12,201 bases of DNA from Propionibacterium sp. (GCA_012719335.1 JAAYAO010000467.1:1-12201), one strand, 5' to 3'; shown: positions 1-6,487, counted from the stretch's first letter. The notes: generated by a model from the sequence alone, not told the origin. Translations and numbers: made by a program.

Positions 1-168
1 AAGATCGCCCTGGCCGGCACCGTGCCCTTCCTGTCCTTCGTCGCCGAGCACTTCGCCACCAAGGACGTGAAGCGCCGGATCGCTGCAGCAGAAGAGAAGC
101 AAGCCCGCCGCAAGAACCGCAAGAGCGCCCCGGCCAGCCCCGCCCCGGATTCCCCCACCGCCGGCTGA
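1..168 (+). CDS. C-terminal fragment of a membrane protein, probably DUF3817 family
   Basis: Frame 1 is open from the window edge to a TGA at 166-168, giving the last 55 residues of a protein that starts outside the window. The fragment begins with a hydrophobic stretch (KIALAGTVPFLSFVAEHFAT) followed by a charged segment (KDVKRRIAAAEEKQARRKNR) and an Ala/Pro/Ser-rich tail. A hydrophobic last helix containing a P-F-x-S-F-x-x-E motif and then a basic cytoplasmic tail resembles the end of actinobacterial DUF3817 integral membrane proteins, whose function is unknown. This match is from memory and rests on about 20 residues. The gene converges on parB, with 154 bp between the two stop codons. That gap carries copies of a palindromic repeat that could end transcription from both sides. 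Confidence 0.55.
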   Translation, partial: KIALAGTVPFLSFVAEHFATKDVKRRIAAAEEKQARRKNRKSAPASPAPDSPTAG

Positions 169-173
169 CCCCG

Positions 174-208
174 GGTTTCGACACGGCCGCCACGCGACCC
201 GCTCAACC
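174..208 (-). repeat. Dispersed palindromic repeat, copy A
   Basis: The conserved ends GGTTTCGACACGGCC and GCTCAACC bracket a short variable centre. On the minus strand it reads GGTTGAGC...GTGTCGAAACC, the same family as the copies at 253, 1432, 1613 and 11290. It lies 5 bp after the stop of the leftmost gene and is inverted relative to copy C. The centre of this copy pairs less well than those of the others. Confidence 0.8.
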
Positions 209-229
209 AGCGTGGGCTCTATGGACGCC

Positions 230-249
230 GGTTGAGCCGGGCCGGACAC
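230..249 (+). repeat. Partial copy of the palindromic repeat, copy B (left half only)
   Basis: GGTTGAGCCGGGCCGGACAC repeats the left half of copy C, which starts 23 bp further on. The right end (GTCGAAACC) is missing. Its GGTTGAGC pairs with GCTCAACC of copy A (201-208) to give an 8-bp stem. It looks like a partial tandem duplication of the start of the element. Confidence 0.6.
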
Positions 250-252
250 GGT

Positions 253-285
253 GGTTGAGCCGGGCCGCAGGCCGGCGTCGAAACC
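253..285 (+). repeat. Dispersed palindromic repeat, copy C
   Basis: A full element: GGTTGAGC at 253-260, a central GGCC-GCA-GGCC hairpin, and GTCGAAACC at 277-285. It is inverted relative to copy A, and the outer arms of A and C can also pair. The A-B-C cluster lies between the converging stop codons of the leftmost gene and parB. It may therefore act as a bidirectional terminator, although no T-tract follows it. Confidence 0.8.
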
Positions 286-322
286 CGTCCACACGCCTGG
301 GCTCAGGATTAGATCTGGTGAT

Positions 323-1354
323 CTATTCTTGATCCATCGCCTTCATGATGGCCAGGATGCGGTCGAGGTCTTCCTCGCTGGCGAACTCGATGGTGATCTT
401 GCCGCGGTGCTTGCGTCCAATATCGACCCGGGCGCGGGTTTCGAAGTGATCGGACAGGGTCTCGGAGAGATCAATGGCGCGCTGGGAGCGTTCCCGGGGA
501 CGCCGGGGTGCCCGCGGGGTGGCTGTCTGGTCACTCAGGGTGACCAGTTCTTCGGTGGCGCGTACCGACAGGCCTTCCGCCACGATGCGTTGCGCCAGTT
601 GTTCCTGGGCCAGGCTGCTGGTCAGCCCCAGCAAGGCCCGCGCGTGGCCGGCGCTCAGCACACCGGCGGCAACCCGCCGCTGCACGGTGGCCGGCAGCTT
701 CAGCAGCCGGATCGTGTTCGCAATCTGCGACCGCGAGCGCTTGATTCGACCGGCCAGTTCTTCCTGGGTGCAGGCGAAGTCTTCGAGCAACTGCTGATAG
801 GCGGCCGCTTCTTCGAGCGGATTGAGCTGCACCCGGTGCAGGTTCTCCAACAGGGCGTCCCGGAGCATGTCGTGCTCTTCGGTGGGCCGGATGATCGCCG
901 GGATGGTGGCCAGGCCCGCCTGCTGGGTGGCGCGCCAACGCCGCTCCCCCATCACCAATTCGTACCGGTCGGCACCCGACCGTCGGACGATGATCGGCTG
1001 TAGCAGGCCGACCTCCTTGATCGAGTCCGCGAGCTCGTCCAGTTGCTCCTCGTCGAAGACCTGCCGGGGCTGGGCAGGATTCGGCTCGATAGCACCAACC
1101 GGGATTTCGGCGAACTCGGCACCCTGGGGCATCGGTGCCGGCTTCTTGGTCGCTACTGGCTGAGTCTTCGGCTTCTTCGTTGCTGCGGCCCTCTTCCCAG
1201 CGGTGAATGTTTCACGTGAAACATCGACCATTCTGGGGTTCTCCGCAGTTGTTTCACGTGAAACATCCTGCTGTTCCCGCACCGTATCGGGGTCAGTCGG
1301 CTGAAAGAGCTCCCCCAACCCCCGGCCCAGTCCGGTCCGCTTCTGCACTGCCAC
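323..1354 (-). CDS. parB: Chromosome partitioning protein ParB (CTPase clamp, parS-binding)
   Basis: ParB (343 aa) binds parS sites, uses CTP to close into a sliding clamp, and spreads along origin DNA. It recruits SMC and stimulates the ParA ATPase, so sister origins separate. The N-terminus ([12 protein letters not shown], residues 6-17) is the typical ParA-interaction region. A long Lys/Ala/Pro linker follows to about 80. The CTPase domain carries the GERRWRA motif at 136-142 and ENLHR at 170-174. The helix-turn-helix is [19 protein letters not shown] at 196-214, and the dimerisation domain runs from about 295. The start is GTG at 1352-1354, with AGGAG six bases upstream. Two parS sites lie inside the linker and are read as the peptide DVSRET at residues 30-35 and 44-49. 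parB does not overlap parA as in many bacteria, since 296 bp separate them. Confidence 0.97.
   Translation of the reverse strand: MAVQKRTGLGRGLGELFQPTDPDTVREQQDVSRETTAENPRMVDVSRETFTAGKRAAATKKPKTQPVATKKPAPMPQGAEFAEIPVGAIEPNPAQPRQVFDEEQLDELADSIKEVGLLQPIIVRRSGADRYELVMGERRWRATQQAGLATIPAIIRPTEEHDMLRDALLENLHRVQLNPLEEAAAYQQLLEDFACTQEELAGRIKRSRSQIANTIRLLKLPATVQRRVAAGVLSAGHARALLGLTSSLAQEQLAQRIVAEGLSVRATEELVTLSDQTATPRAPRRPRERSQRAIDLSETLSDHFETRARVDIGRKHRGKITIEFASEEDLDRILAIMKAMDQE
1208..1223. promoter_or_regulatory. parS: parS centromere site 1 (inside parB)
   Basis: TGTTTCACGTGAAACA is an exact match to the 16-bp bacterial parS palindrome bound by ParB. It lies inside the parB coding sequence and encodes part of the linker peptide DVSRET. 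Its start is 42 bp from that of the next site, about four helical turns, so both face the same side of the DNA. Confidence 0.97.
1250..1265. promoter_or_regulatory. parS: parS centromere site 2 (inside parB)
   Basis: A second exact TGTTTCACGTGAAACA inside the parB linker, again read as DVSRET. With site 1 it makes a tight pair that could nucleate ParB loading and may also let ParB repress its own gene. The autoregulation is inference. Confidence 0.97.
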
Positions 1355-1431
1355 TGCTCACTCCTGCATTCGACGTCCGTTCATTCTGTCACGCGATCTC
1401 ATGGTTGTGCGCTGTTGTGCAGAGTGTTCCT

Positions 1432-1466
1432 GGTTTCGACACGGCCACTACGTGGCCTGCTCAACC
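1432..1466 (-). repeat. Dispersed palindromic repeat, copy D
   Basis: GGTTTCGACACGGCC at 1432-1446 and GCTCAACC at 1459-1466 are the conserved ends. The centre is a 6-bp hairpin, GGCCAC-TAC-GTGGCC. It is inverted relative to copy E, and the two bracket parS site 3. Confidence 0.85.
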
Positions 1467-1492
1467 GACGGAACACGTAGCATCAGCGTCGG

Positions 1493-1508
1493 TGTTTCAC
1501 GTGAAACA
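1493..1508. promoter_or_regulatory. parS: parS centromere site 3 (between parA and parB)
   Basis: An exact TGTTTCACGTGAAACA, the only one of the four parS sites outside coding sequence. It lies between inverted repeat copies D and E, closer to D. Confidence 0.97.
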
Positions 1509-1612
1509 TCACAGAAGCTTGGTCGACCAACCTGGCACCTTCCGGGGTTACGACACCGACGCACACACGTCCGGCCCAACCAGTGCCAGTGTGCTGCTCC
1601 CATCGACGCGTC

Positions 1613-1646
1613 GGTTGAGCAGCGCCGGAAGGCGCGTGTCGAAACC
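1613..1646 (+). repeat. Dispersed palindromic repeat, copy E
   Basis: GGTTGAGC at 1613-1620 and GTGTCGAAACC at 1636-1646 are the conserved ends. The centre differs from the other copies but is still self-complementary, GCGCC-GGAA-GGCGC. It lies 5 bp downstream of the parA stop on the transcribed side and could form a hairpin at the 3' end of parA. Confidence 0.85.
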
Positions 1647-1650
1647 AGCG

Positions 1651-2637
1651 TCAGTGTGCACGGTGGGCGATCTCTTCGGCGGCCTTAAGATAGGCGACGG
1701 CGCCGGCAGAGTTGGGTTGGTAGGTCAGGACGGTTTGACCGAAACTCGGGGCTTCGGCGACGCGGACGGAACGGGGGACCATCGTGTCCAGGGTTTGGGT
1801 GGGGAAGTACTGACGTACGTTCGCGGCGACTTCACTGGACAGTTTGGTACGGCCGTCGTGCATAGTCAGCAGGATCGTGGACAGGAACAGGCCCGGGTTC
1901 AGCACAGACACGACGCTTTCGATGGTGCGCTGCAGATGCTGTACGCCTTCCAGGGCGTAGTACTCGCACTGAATCGGGATCAGGATCTCGTCGGCGGCCA
2001 CCAGGGAGTTCAAGGTGAGCAGTCCCAGCGACGGGGGACAGTCCATCAGAACGTAGTCGAACGGGTACTCGGCCAAGTAGCTCGACAGCGCGCGCTTGAG
2101 TCGTGTTTCACGTGAAACAGCGCTCACCAGTTCCAGCTCGGCGGCTGCCAGGTCGATCGTGGCCGGTACCAGCCACAGGTTCGGCGCCTCGGGGGACTTC
2201 TGCACCACGTCGATGATCGGGGTCTGCTCCACCAACACCTCGTAGGTGCCGGGTACTCCGGTGCCGTGCTCGATGCCCAGGGCCGTGGACGCATTGCCCT
2301 GCGGGTCGACGTCCAGCACCAGCACCCTCAGGCCGGCCATTCCGAGCGCCGCCGCCAGGTTCACCGCGGTCGTGGTCTTGCCCACTCCGCCCTTCTGATT
2401 CACCACGGCGAATACCCGGGGTCGGGACGGGCGGGGGAGTACCGCCTTGGAAACATCGACATCCCGCGGGTCCAGGTCGTCCGGCTCCTCGACCTCGGGT
2501 TCGTCCGGCAGGGCATAGGCAGCACGCCGTGGGCCGGCCGGCACCGGAATGGCGGAGTCGGTCGCCGGGGCCTGCTCCGTGGCTTGCTCCTGCTCGGCCG
2601 TCCCCCGTGCGCCCTTTCGGATCTTCCGTACCCGCAT
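1651..2637 (-). CDS. parA: Chromosome partitioning ATPase ParA (Soj)
   Basis: ParA (328 aa from this start) is a deviant Walker-type ATPase. It dimerises with ATP, coats the nucleoid, and is released by ParB so that the origin complex moves along it. From the ATG at 2635-2637 the protein has a charged N-terminal extension of about 70 residues. The deviant Walker A KGGVGKTT is at 82-89, the A' motif VLDVDPQGN at 107-115 and the Walker B VLMDCPPS at 196-203. The frame stays open 20 codons further upstream to a TTG, but an AGGAGGG seven bases before the ATG supports the shorter start. A parS site inside the gene is read as VSRET at 174-178, in a region between the A' and B motifs. A 64-bp AT-rich gap separates it from the upstream nucleosidase. 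That gap may hold its own promoter (TTGAAC at 2700-2705, TATAAG at 2680-2685, but only 14 bp apart). Confidence 0.97.
   Translation of the reverse strand: MRVRKIRKGARGTAEQEQATEQAPATDSAIPVPAGPRRAAYALPDEPEVEEPDDLDPRDVDVSKAVLPRPSRPRVFAVVNQKGGVGKTTTAVNLAAALGMAGLRVLVLDVDPQGNASTALGIEHGTGVPGTYEVLVEQTPIIDVVQKSPEAPNLWLVPATIDLAAAELELVSAVSRETRLKRALSSYLAEYPFDYVLMDCPPSLGLLTLNSLVAADEILIPIQCEYYALEGVQHLQRTIESVVSVLNPGLFLSTILLTMHDGRTKLSSEVAANVRQYFPTQTLDTMVPRSVRVAEAPSFGQTVLTYQPNSAGAVAYLKAAEEIAHRAH
2104..2119. promoter_or_regulatory. parS: parS centromere site 4 (inside parA)
   Basis: An exact TGTTTCACGTGAAACA inside parA, translated as VSRET. It is about 600 bp from the next parS and nearest to the origin of the four, roughly 4.9 kb from the dnaA start. 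Confidence 0.97.
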
Positions 2638-2644
2638 CAGATGT

Positions 2645-2651
2645 CCCTCCT
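2645..2651 (-). promoter_or_regulatory. Ribosome binding site that fixes the parA start
   Basis: On the minus strand AGGAGGG lies seven bases before ATG 2637. The upstream in-frame TTG (2695-2697) lacks a comparable site, so the ATG is preferred. Confidence 0.75.
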
Positions 2652-2701
2652 CGGGGTGGTCGTCCCCATGGAATGCATACTTATATCTTGATAACAAAGG
2701 T

Positions 2702-3310
2702 TCAACACCCGGCGAAACTCTCCAGCCGGTGTCGTCGCTCCTCGACGGCCTGGGCGATCATCCGGGCTGTCGGGTGCACCGCATCGATCCAGCTCTCCCG
2801 GGCACTCTCATCCGCCGGGTCACTGACACATTTCAGCATCACCACCGGGATATCCACCGAGCGCGCCGCGAACGCCACCGCATACCCCTCCATGTCACAC
2901 ACCTGGGCATCGCGCGCCAACCGATCGCGGACGTCGGCCTGTTCGACGAACAGGTCACCACTGGCACACCGCACCAACCGGCTCTCCTCGGGCAGCACCG
3001 TCAGATCGATCGGTTCACCGAAGTTGCGCCCGGTGAGTCGGCGCATGGTGGGGCTGTCGAAGTCATGTTGCCGTACCTGATCCACCGCGAATGTTCCCGA
3101 CAGTCCGTCGACAAGAGCGCCGGCGGTACCGACGTTCACGATCACCGACGGCAGGCCGGCGCACAGCGCGCCGCGCACCGCGGTGGCCGCGGCGACCTTG
3201 CCCACACCGGTGACCAGCCTCGGCCAATCGCCCTCGAGATATTGGATCTCGCTGTGCAGGGCCGCCACCACCAGGGGTCGGTCGGCTCGAATGCTCCCGG
3301 TCAGTTCCAC
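2702..3310 (-). CDS. Short MTA/SAH nucleosidase-like protein (PNP/UDP phosphorylase family)
   Basis: A 202-aa protein of the nucleoside phosphorylase / methylthioadenosine-S-adenosylhomocysteine nucleosidase fold. Such enzymes cleave the N-glycosidic bond of MTA, SAH or related nucleosides, releasing adenine for salvage. Residues matching the catalytic set of E. coli MTAN (Glu12, Glu174, Asp197) are visible: Glu21 in ALHSEI, Glu141 in CDMEGYAVA and Asp164 in VSDPAD. The glycine-rich VNVGTAGAL (59-67) and SGDLF (117-121) also fit. It is shorter than typical MTAN (about 230 aa), mainly between the glycine-rich stretch and the SGDLF motif. The true substrate is therefore uncertain; futalosine hydrolase or a general purine nucleosidase are alternatives. 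The start is GTG with only a weak ribosome binding site, 25 nt after rsmG, suggesting co-transcription. It is not a usual member of the rsmG-parA-parB block. Confidence 0.8.
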   Translation of the reverse strand: MELTGSIRADRPLVVAALHSEIQYLEGDWPRLVTGVGKVAAATAVRGALCAGLPSVIVNVGTAGALVDGLSGTFAVDQVRQHDFDSPTMRRLTGRNFGEPIDLTVLPEESRLVRCASGDLFVEQADVRDRLARDAQVCDMEGYAVAFAARSVDIPVVMLKCVSDPADESARESWIDAVHPTARMIAQAVEERRHRLESFAGC

Positions 3311-3335
3311 GGGTCGGAGCCTACCCAGCAGAAAC

Positions 3336-3986
3336 TCAGGACGAGCGTCGTACTCGTACCACGGTCGTCGATTCGGCCTGCGGGTGCGCTCTCGCCACCA
3401 ACACCTCGGCGGCCAGCTTCATCGACCGCAATGCCTTGGTCGCCTTGGTCACTTCCGCGGCCGCGCCGGCACCCTTGATCGCCAACACCTCACCGCCGGG
3501 TGCCACCAGCGGCCAACACCAGTTCAGCAGCCGGGGGAGTGGTGCCACCGCGCGATTGGTGACCACATCGGCCGGTTCGCCACCCTCGGCCGGGTAATCC
3601 TCGGCCCGCCCGCGGTGCACCCGCACCTGATCGTCCAGTTGCAGTGTGCCGACCGCCAGTTCCAGGAACTCGACCCGGCGTTGCAGGGGCTCCAGCAGCG
3701 TGATCTGCAGATCGGGACGGGCCAGGGCGAGCGGGATGCCGGGCAGTCCGGCACCGGATCCGACGTCCAGCACCGAACAACCCTCGCCGATCAGCGATTC
3801 CACCGCGGCGCTGTTCAGCACGTGCCGCTGCCAGAGCCGGTCGGCTTCACGGGGCCCGATCAGGCCCCAGGTGATGCCCTCCTCGGCCAGTAGCTCGACA
3901 TACCGCTCGGCCCGATCCCGTCGGTCGCCGAAAACCTCGTCCAGCACCGCATCCCCGGGGCGACCCCCGGGCGCCGATTCGGTCAT
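3336..3986 (-). CDS. rsmG: 16S rRNA (guanine-N7)-methyltransferase RsmG (GidB)
   Basis: RsmG (216 aa) uses S-adenosylmethionine to methylate N7 of G527 in 16S rRNA. In other bacteria its loss gives low-level streptomycin resistance. The Rossmann SAM-binding motif LDVGSGAGLPG is at 73-83. The acidic end of strand 2 is LLEP (97-100). The family motif NRAVAPL is at 144-150, and the late core strand ends AIKG (169-172). Length is normal. Its ATG (3984-3986) shares a base with the jag stop (TGATG). With no good ribosome binding site of its own, translational coupling to jag is likely. It heads the segment leading to the nucleosidase and the par genes. Confidence 0.97.
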   Translation of the reverse strand: MTESAPGGRPGDAVLDEVFGDRRDRAERYVELLAEEGITWGLIGPREADRLWQRHVLNSAAVESLIGEGCSVLDVGSGAGLPGIPLALARPDLQITLLEPLQRRVEFLELAVGTLQLDDQVRVHRGRAEDYPAEGGEPADVVTNRAVAPLPRLLNWCWPLVAPGGEVLAIKGAGAAAEVTKATKALRSMKLAAEVLVARAHPQAESTTVVRVRRSS

Positions 3987-4612
3987 CAGTTGGGAATGAC
4001 CACCACGCGGCGGTTGGGCTCCTCACCCTCCGACTCGCTGGTCAGGCCGGCGGCGGCCACCGCGTCGTGCACGACCTTGCGTTCGAACGGGTTCATCGCG
4101 GTCAACCGCACCGATTCGCCGGTGTCCCGGGCCTCGTCGGCGGCGTCCTGGGCCAGGGCCCGCAGATCACGTTTGCGCTGTTCGCGGTAGCCGGCGACGT
4201 CCAGCAGCAGTCGGCTGCGGCGTCCGGTGGCGGTCATCACCGCGAGTCGGCACAGCTCCTCGAGGGCTTCGAGCACTTCACCATTGGCGCCGACCAAGGT
4301 GTCGTCCCCATCGGTGACGATCGAGACGTGCGCCCGACCGGCCTGGATGTAGGTGTCGATGTCGCCGTCCATGTCGGCGATGTCGAGCAACTCCTCGACG
4401 TAGTCGGCCGCGATCTCGCCCTCTTGTTCCAGCGGTGAGATCGGACGGTCCTCCTCGTCGTCCTCGTCCTCGTCGTGTTCGTCGTCGGCCTCGGTGGCGT
4501 CGTCCTCGTCGACAACCTCCTCGGCATCGGCGACCAGATCAACCTGGTCTTCGGACGCGACGTCGTCGCTCACCGTCTCCTCCGCATTGGGAGTGGCATC
4601 GGAATCCGTCAC
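3986..4612 (-). CDS. jag: KhpB/Jag-type RNA-binding protein (KH + R3H domains)
   Basis: A 208-aa cytoplasmic RNA-binding protein of the Jag/KhpB/EloR family, which partners KhpA and affects cell elongation and mRNA control in other Gram-positives. The GTG at 4610-4612 is chosen because AAGGAGG lies five bases upstream; an in-frame GTG five codons earlier overlaps that site. Residues 1 to about 57 are extremely Asp/Glu-rich and replace the Jag-N domain seen in Firmicutes. A KH domain follows (about 62-130), but its GXXG loop is GANG (108-111), without the basic residues of the usual GKRG. The C-terminal R3H domain (about 141-208) keeps the R-x3-H motif as Arg178-Lys-Val-Val-His182, inside NPFERKVVHDAVA. 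It lies downstream of yidC and overlaps rsmG by one base. Confidence 0.93.
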   Translation of the reverse strand: MTDSDATPNAEETVSDDVASEDQVDLVADAEEVVDEDDATEADDEHDEDEDDEEDRPISPLEQEGEIAADYVEELLDIADMDGDIDTYIQAGRAHVSIVTDGDDTLVGANGEVLEALEELCRLAVMTATGRRSRLLLDVAGYREQRKRDLRALAQDAADEARDTGESVRLTAMNPFERKVVHDAVAAAGLTSESEGEEPNRRVVVIPN

Positions 4613-4617
4613 GGGTT

Positions 4618-4624
4618 CCTCCTT
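4618..4624 (-). promoter_or_regulatory. Ribosome binding site that fixes the jag start
   Basis: On the minus strand AAGGAGG lies five bases before GTG 4612. The alternative upstream GTG at 4625-4627 would place this sequence inside the coding region. Confidence 0.75.
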
Positions 4625-4636
4625 CACAACGTTGCT

Positions 4637-4652
4637 GCAGTACGGGTACTGC
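4637..4652. other. Short perfect dyad between yidC and jag
   Basis: GCAGTAC-GG-GTACTGC is a perfect 7-bp inverted repeat in the 78-bp gap between the yidC stop and the jag start. No T-tract follows on either strand, so it is not a standard terminator. It could be an mRNA processing or stabilising hairpin. Confidence 0.45.
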
Positions 4653-4690
4653 GGGTCGTGACGCGGGTCGTCCCACGGGTCTGATGTCGG

Positions 4691-5794
4691 CTAGCGCCGG
4701 GTCTTCTTCTTCGATTGCGGCTGCCGGCCGGCGCGCGACTTGCGCTGCGGCTGGGTACGCACCGCCGCTCCCTTGGTCTGGCGGGCAGCGCGCGGCTTGT
4801 GCTGCGGCTGGGTGCGATCCGGGGTCACGTCCACCGGTTCGGTGGTGCTCTCGGGCTCCGCGGCCTTGCGCTGTTTGCGTGCCTTGGCGGCCCGCTCGGC
4901 GGCCATCTTCTCCGGGTCGCGGCCGTGCTTGCGCTGACGCTCCTCCCAGGCCTCGTAGGCCGGGGTGCCCGGGGCCGGGTTCTTGCGAATGATGTAGAAC
5001 TGCTGGCCCATCGTCCACAGGTTCGAGGTCAACCAGTAGATCAGCACACCGATCGGGAAGTTCACGCCACCGACGGCGAAGATCACCGGGAAGAGGTACA
5101 GCATCATCTTCTGCTGCTGTGCCATCGGCCCGGTGAGGGCTTCGGGCGGCATGTTCTTGCGCATCAACTGCAACTGCGTGATGAACAGCGTCACCGTCAT
5201 ACCGATGATCAGAATCACCGTGACGATGTGGACGTGGGTCAGCGGCCACTCGAAGGGCAGGAACCGGTCGGAGATCTTGGCGCCGAAGAAGGTCGCCTCA
5301 CTCAGCGAGCGGGCCAGTTCGGGGGTGCGTTCGATCCAGTAGCCGCGGGGGTTGTTGTTGGCCGCGCCGACCAGCACCTGGAACAGGGCCAGGAAGATCG
5401 GCATCTGCAACAGCAGGGGCAGACACGAGGCCATCGGGTTGATGCCCTCGTCGCGGTACAGCTTCATCGTCTCCTGGCCGAGACGCTCCCGGTCGTGACT
5501 GTACTTCTTCTGCAACTCCCGCAGTTTCGGTTGCACCAACTGCATGTTGCGCGAACTGCGAATCTGTTTGACGAAGATCGGGATCAGCAGCACCCGGATG
5601 AACACGGTGAGCGAGATGATCGACAGCGTCCAGGTGGCACCCGAATCGGCGCCGAAGACGAAGGCCCAGATCCAGTGGAAGAACACCAGCAGCCCGGACA
5701 CCGCCCAGTACAGCGGGTACATGATCGACCCACCGAAGCTCATGATGCTGTCCCAGACGCCCATCGGCACCAGCGTGGTGAGCAACACGTCCAT
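4691..5794 (-). CDS. yidC: Membrane protein insertase YidC/Oxa1
   Basis: YidC (367 aa) inserts and folds membrane proteins alone or with SecYEG. It lacks the large periplasmic domain of Gram-negative YidC. Five membrane segments are visible at about 26-47, 55-76, 122-143, 188-209 and 231-258. The conserved positively charged groove residue is Arg67 in TVFIRVLLIPIF. The coiled cytoplasmic hairpin is at about 78-118 (QPKLRELQKKYSHDRERLGQ). The C-terminal tail from about 272 is long and strongly basic, fitting ribosome contact. It contains a duplicated motif, RTQPQHKPRAARQ at 327-339 and RTQPQRKSRAGRQ at 346-358. The ATG (5792-5794) shares a base with the yidD stop (TGATG), and a GAGGA lies upstream inside yidD. 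Confidence 0.97.
   Translation of the reverse strand: MDVLLTTLVPMGVWDSIMSFGGSIMYPLYWAVSGLLVFFHWIWAFVFGADSGATWTLSIISLTVFIRVLLIPIFVKQIRSSRNMQLVQPKLRELQKKYSHDRERLGQETMKLYRDEGINPMASCLPLLLQMPIFLALFQVLVGAANNNPRGYWIERTPELARSLSEATFFGAKISDRFLPFEWPLTHVHIVTVILIIGMTVTLFITQLQLMRKNMPPEALTGPMAQQQKMMLYLFPVIFAVGGVNFPIGVLIYWLTSNLWTMGQQFYIIRKNPAPGTPAYEAWEERQRKHGRDPEKMAAERAAKARKQRKAAEPESTTEPVDVTPDRTQPQHKPRAARQTKGAAVRTQPQRKSRAGRQPQSKKKTRR
4721..4759 (-). repeat. Direct repeat in the yidC tail, downstream copy
   Basis: A 39-bp unit matching 4778-4816 with scattered differences, offset by 57 bp. It encodes RTQPQRKSRAGRQ in the basic YidC tail. This is a local duplication inside one gene, not a dispersed element. 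Confidence 0.8.
4778..4816 (-). repeat. Direct repeat in the yidC tail, upstream copy
   Basis: Encodes RTQPQHKPRAARQ and pairs with the 4721-4759 copy. Both share the core CTGCGGCTGGGT on the plus strand. Confidence 0.8.
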
Positions 5795-6105
5795 CAGTTA
5801 GTTCCTCGGGTTTCTGCTTGGTAGGTCGCCTCGGCTTTCGCCACCGCGGCGTCGCGCTCGGCTTGTTCCACTGCCCAAGCCTCGGCAGCTTCGGTACCAG
5901 GTACCGGATCGTAGCCCCCGGCGGCCCATGGGTGACAACTGAGGATGCGGCGCACCGTCAGCCACGAGCCGCGAATCGCGCCGTGCACCTGCACCGACTC
6001 CAACCCGTAGGCCGAGCAGGTGGGGTAGTAGCGGCAGACATCGCCGTACAAGGGGCTGATGAACTTGCGCCAGAACCGGATGAAAGCGATCAACGGCCAC
6101 TTCAT
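5794..6105 (-). CDS. yidD: Membrane protein insertion efficiency factor YidD
   Basis: YidD (103 aa) is a small membrane-associated protein that improves YidC-dependent insertion. The family core is complete: an amphipathic N-terminus ([14 protein letters not shown], 8-21), the cysteine motif [10 protein letters not shown] (24-33) and [12 protein letters not shown] (58-69). An Ala/Glu-rich tail follows the core. The ATG (6103-6105) overlaps the rnpA stop as TAATG, and the ribosome binding site is weak, so coupling to rnpA is likely. The stop overlaps the yidC start as TGATG. Confidence 0.97.
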   Translation of the reverse strand: MKWPLIAFIRFWRKFISPLYGDVCRYYPTCSAYGLESVQVHGAIRGSWLTVRRILSCHPWAAGGYDPVPGTEAAEAWAVEQAERDAAVAKAEATYQAETRGTN

Positions 6106-6479
6106 TACCGATCACCCACTCGCCGCATCGCGCTGCGCCAGGCGCCGGCGAGTTCGTCGCGCAGGGTCGGCCAGGACGCGTTCGCGGCGGCCGGCAGTGC
6201 CCGCACCACCACGCGGGTGCCGGACGGGGTGTCCGGCAGGTGTTCGGCCGCGGCATGCCGCAGCCGCCGCTTGACCCGGTTGCGTACGGCGGCTCCGCCG
6301 ACGGATTTGGACACCACGAACCCGACGCGGATGTTCGCGTCGGGTGAGGTGGTGGGCTGCTGGTCGCTCGGTGCGACGGTGCTGGCATGCACCACAAGGC
6401 ACGGTCGTCCGGCTCGCACGCCACGAGCCGTGGCGCGGAATTCGTCGGACGACCGCATCCGCACCGCCGCCGGCAGCAT
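6105..6479 (-). CDS. rnpA: Ribonuclease P protein component RnpA
   Basis: RnpA (124 aa) is the protein subunit of RNase P, which binds the catalytic RNA and the 5' leader of pre-tRNA. The N-terminus [14 protein letters not shown] is the usual family start, so ATG 6477-6479 is chosen although the frame stays open through rpmH. The RNR signature is [15 protein letters not shown] at 63-77. Strand [10 protein letters not shown] (52-61) matches the conserved core. It follows the rpmH stop after 8 bp with no strong ribosome binding site, suggesting coupling to rpmH translation. Confidence 0.97.
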   Translation of the reverse strand: MLPAAVRMRSSDEFRATARGVRAGRPCLVVHASTVAPSDQQPTTSPDANIRVGFVVSKSVGGAAVRNRVKRRLRHAAAEHLPDTPSGTRVVVRALPAAANASWPTLRDELAGAWRSAMRRVGDR

Positions 6480-6487
6480 GAAATCGA

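Larger units (their letters stand above)
1355..1650. other. parA-parB intergenic region (296 bp) with parS and inverted repeat copies
   Basis: No supported gene lies here. From parB outward it holds the parB ribosome binding site (AGGAG just upstream of 1354), repeat copy D, parS site 3 and repeat copy E. Copy E ends 5 bp from the parA stop codon. A short local direct repeat, GTTGTGC, occurs twice near 1405-1420. I could not identify a convincing promoter for parB here. Either parB is co-transcribed with parA through this gap or its promoter is weak. Confidence 0.7.

Noticed and set aside
251..1003. Long open frame opposite parB, and similar long frames opposite yidC, dnaA, dnaN and recF
   Set aside because: These are antisense or alternate-frame shadows of genes with clear family motifs. 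They have biased, low-complexity composition and no ribosome binding sites.
2443..2460. Possible fifth parS site inside parA (GAAACATCGAC, read as DVS)
   Set aside because: Only the half-site GAAACA at 2450-2455 is intact. The other arm is unrelated, so ParB is unlikely to load here. It may be a decayed parS but does not count as a site.
2638..2697. Twenty-codon N-terminal extension of ParA from a TTG
   Set aside because: A strong AGGAGGG sits directly before the downstream ATG, and the extension overlaps the AT-rich putative promoter region.
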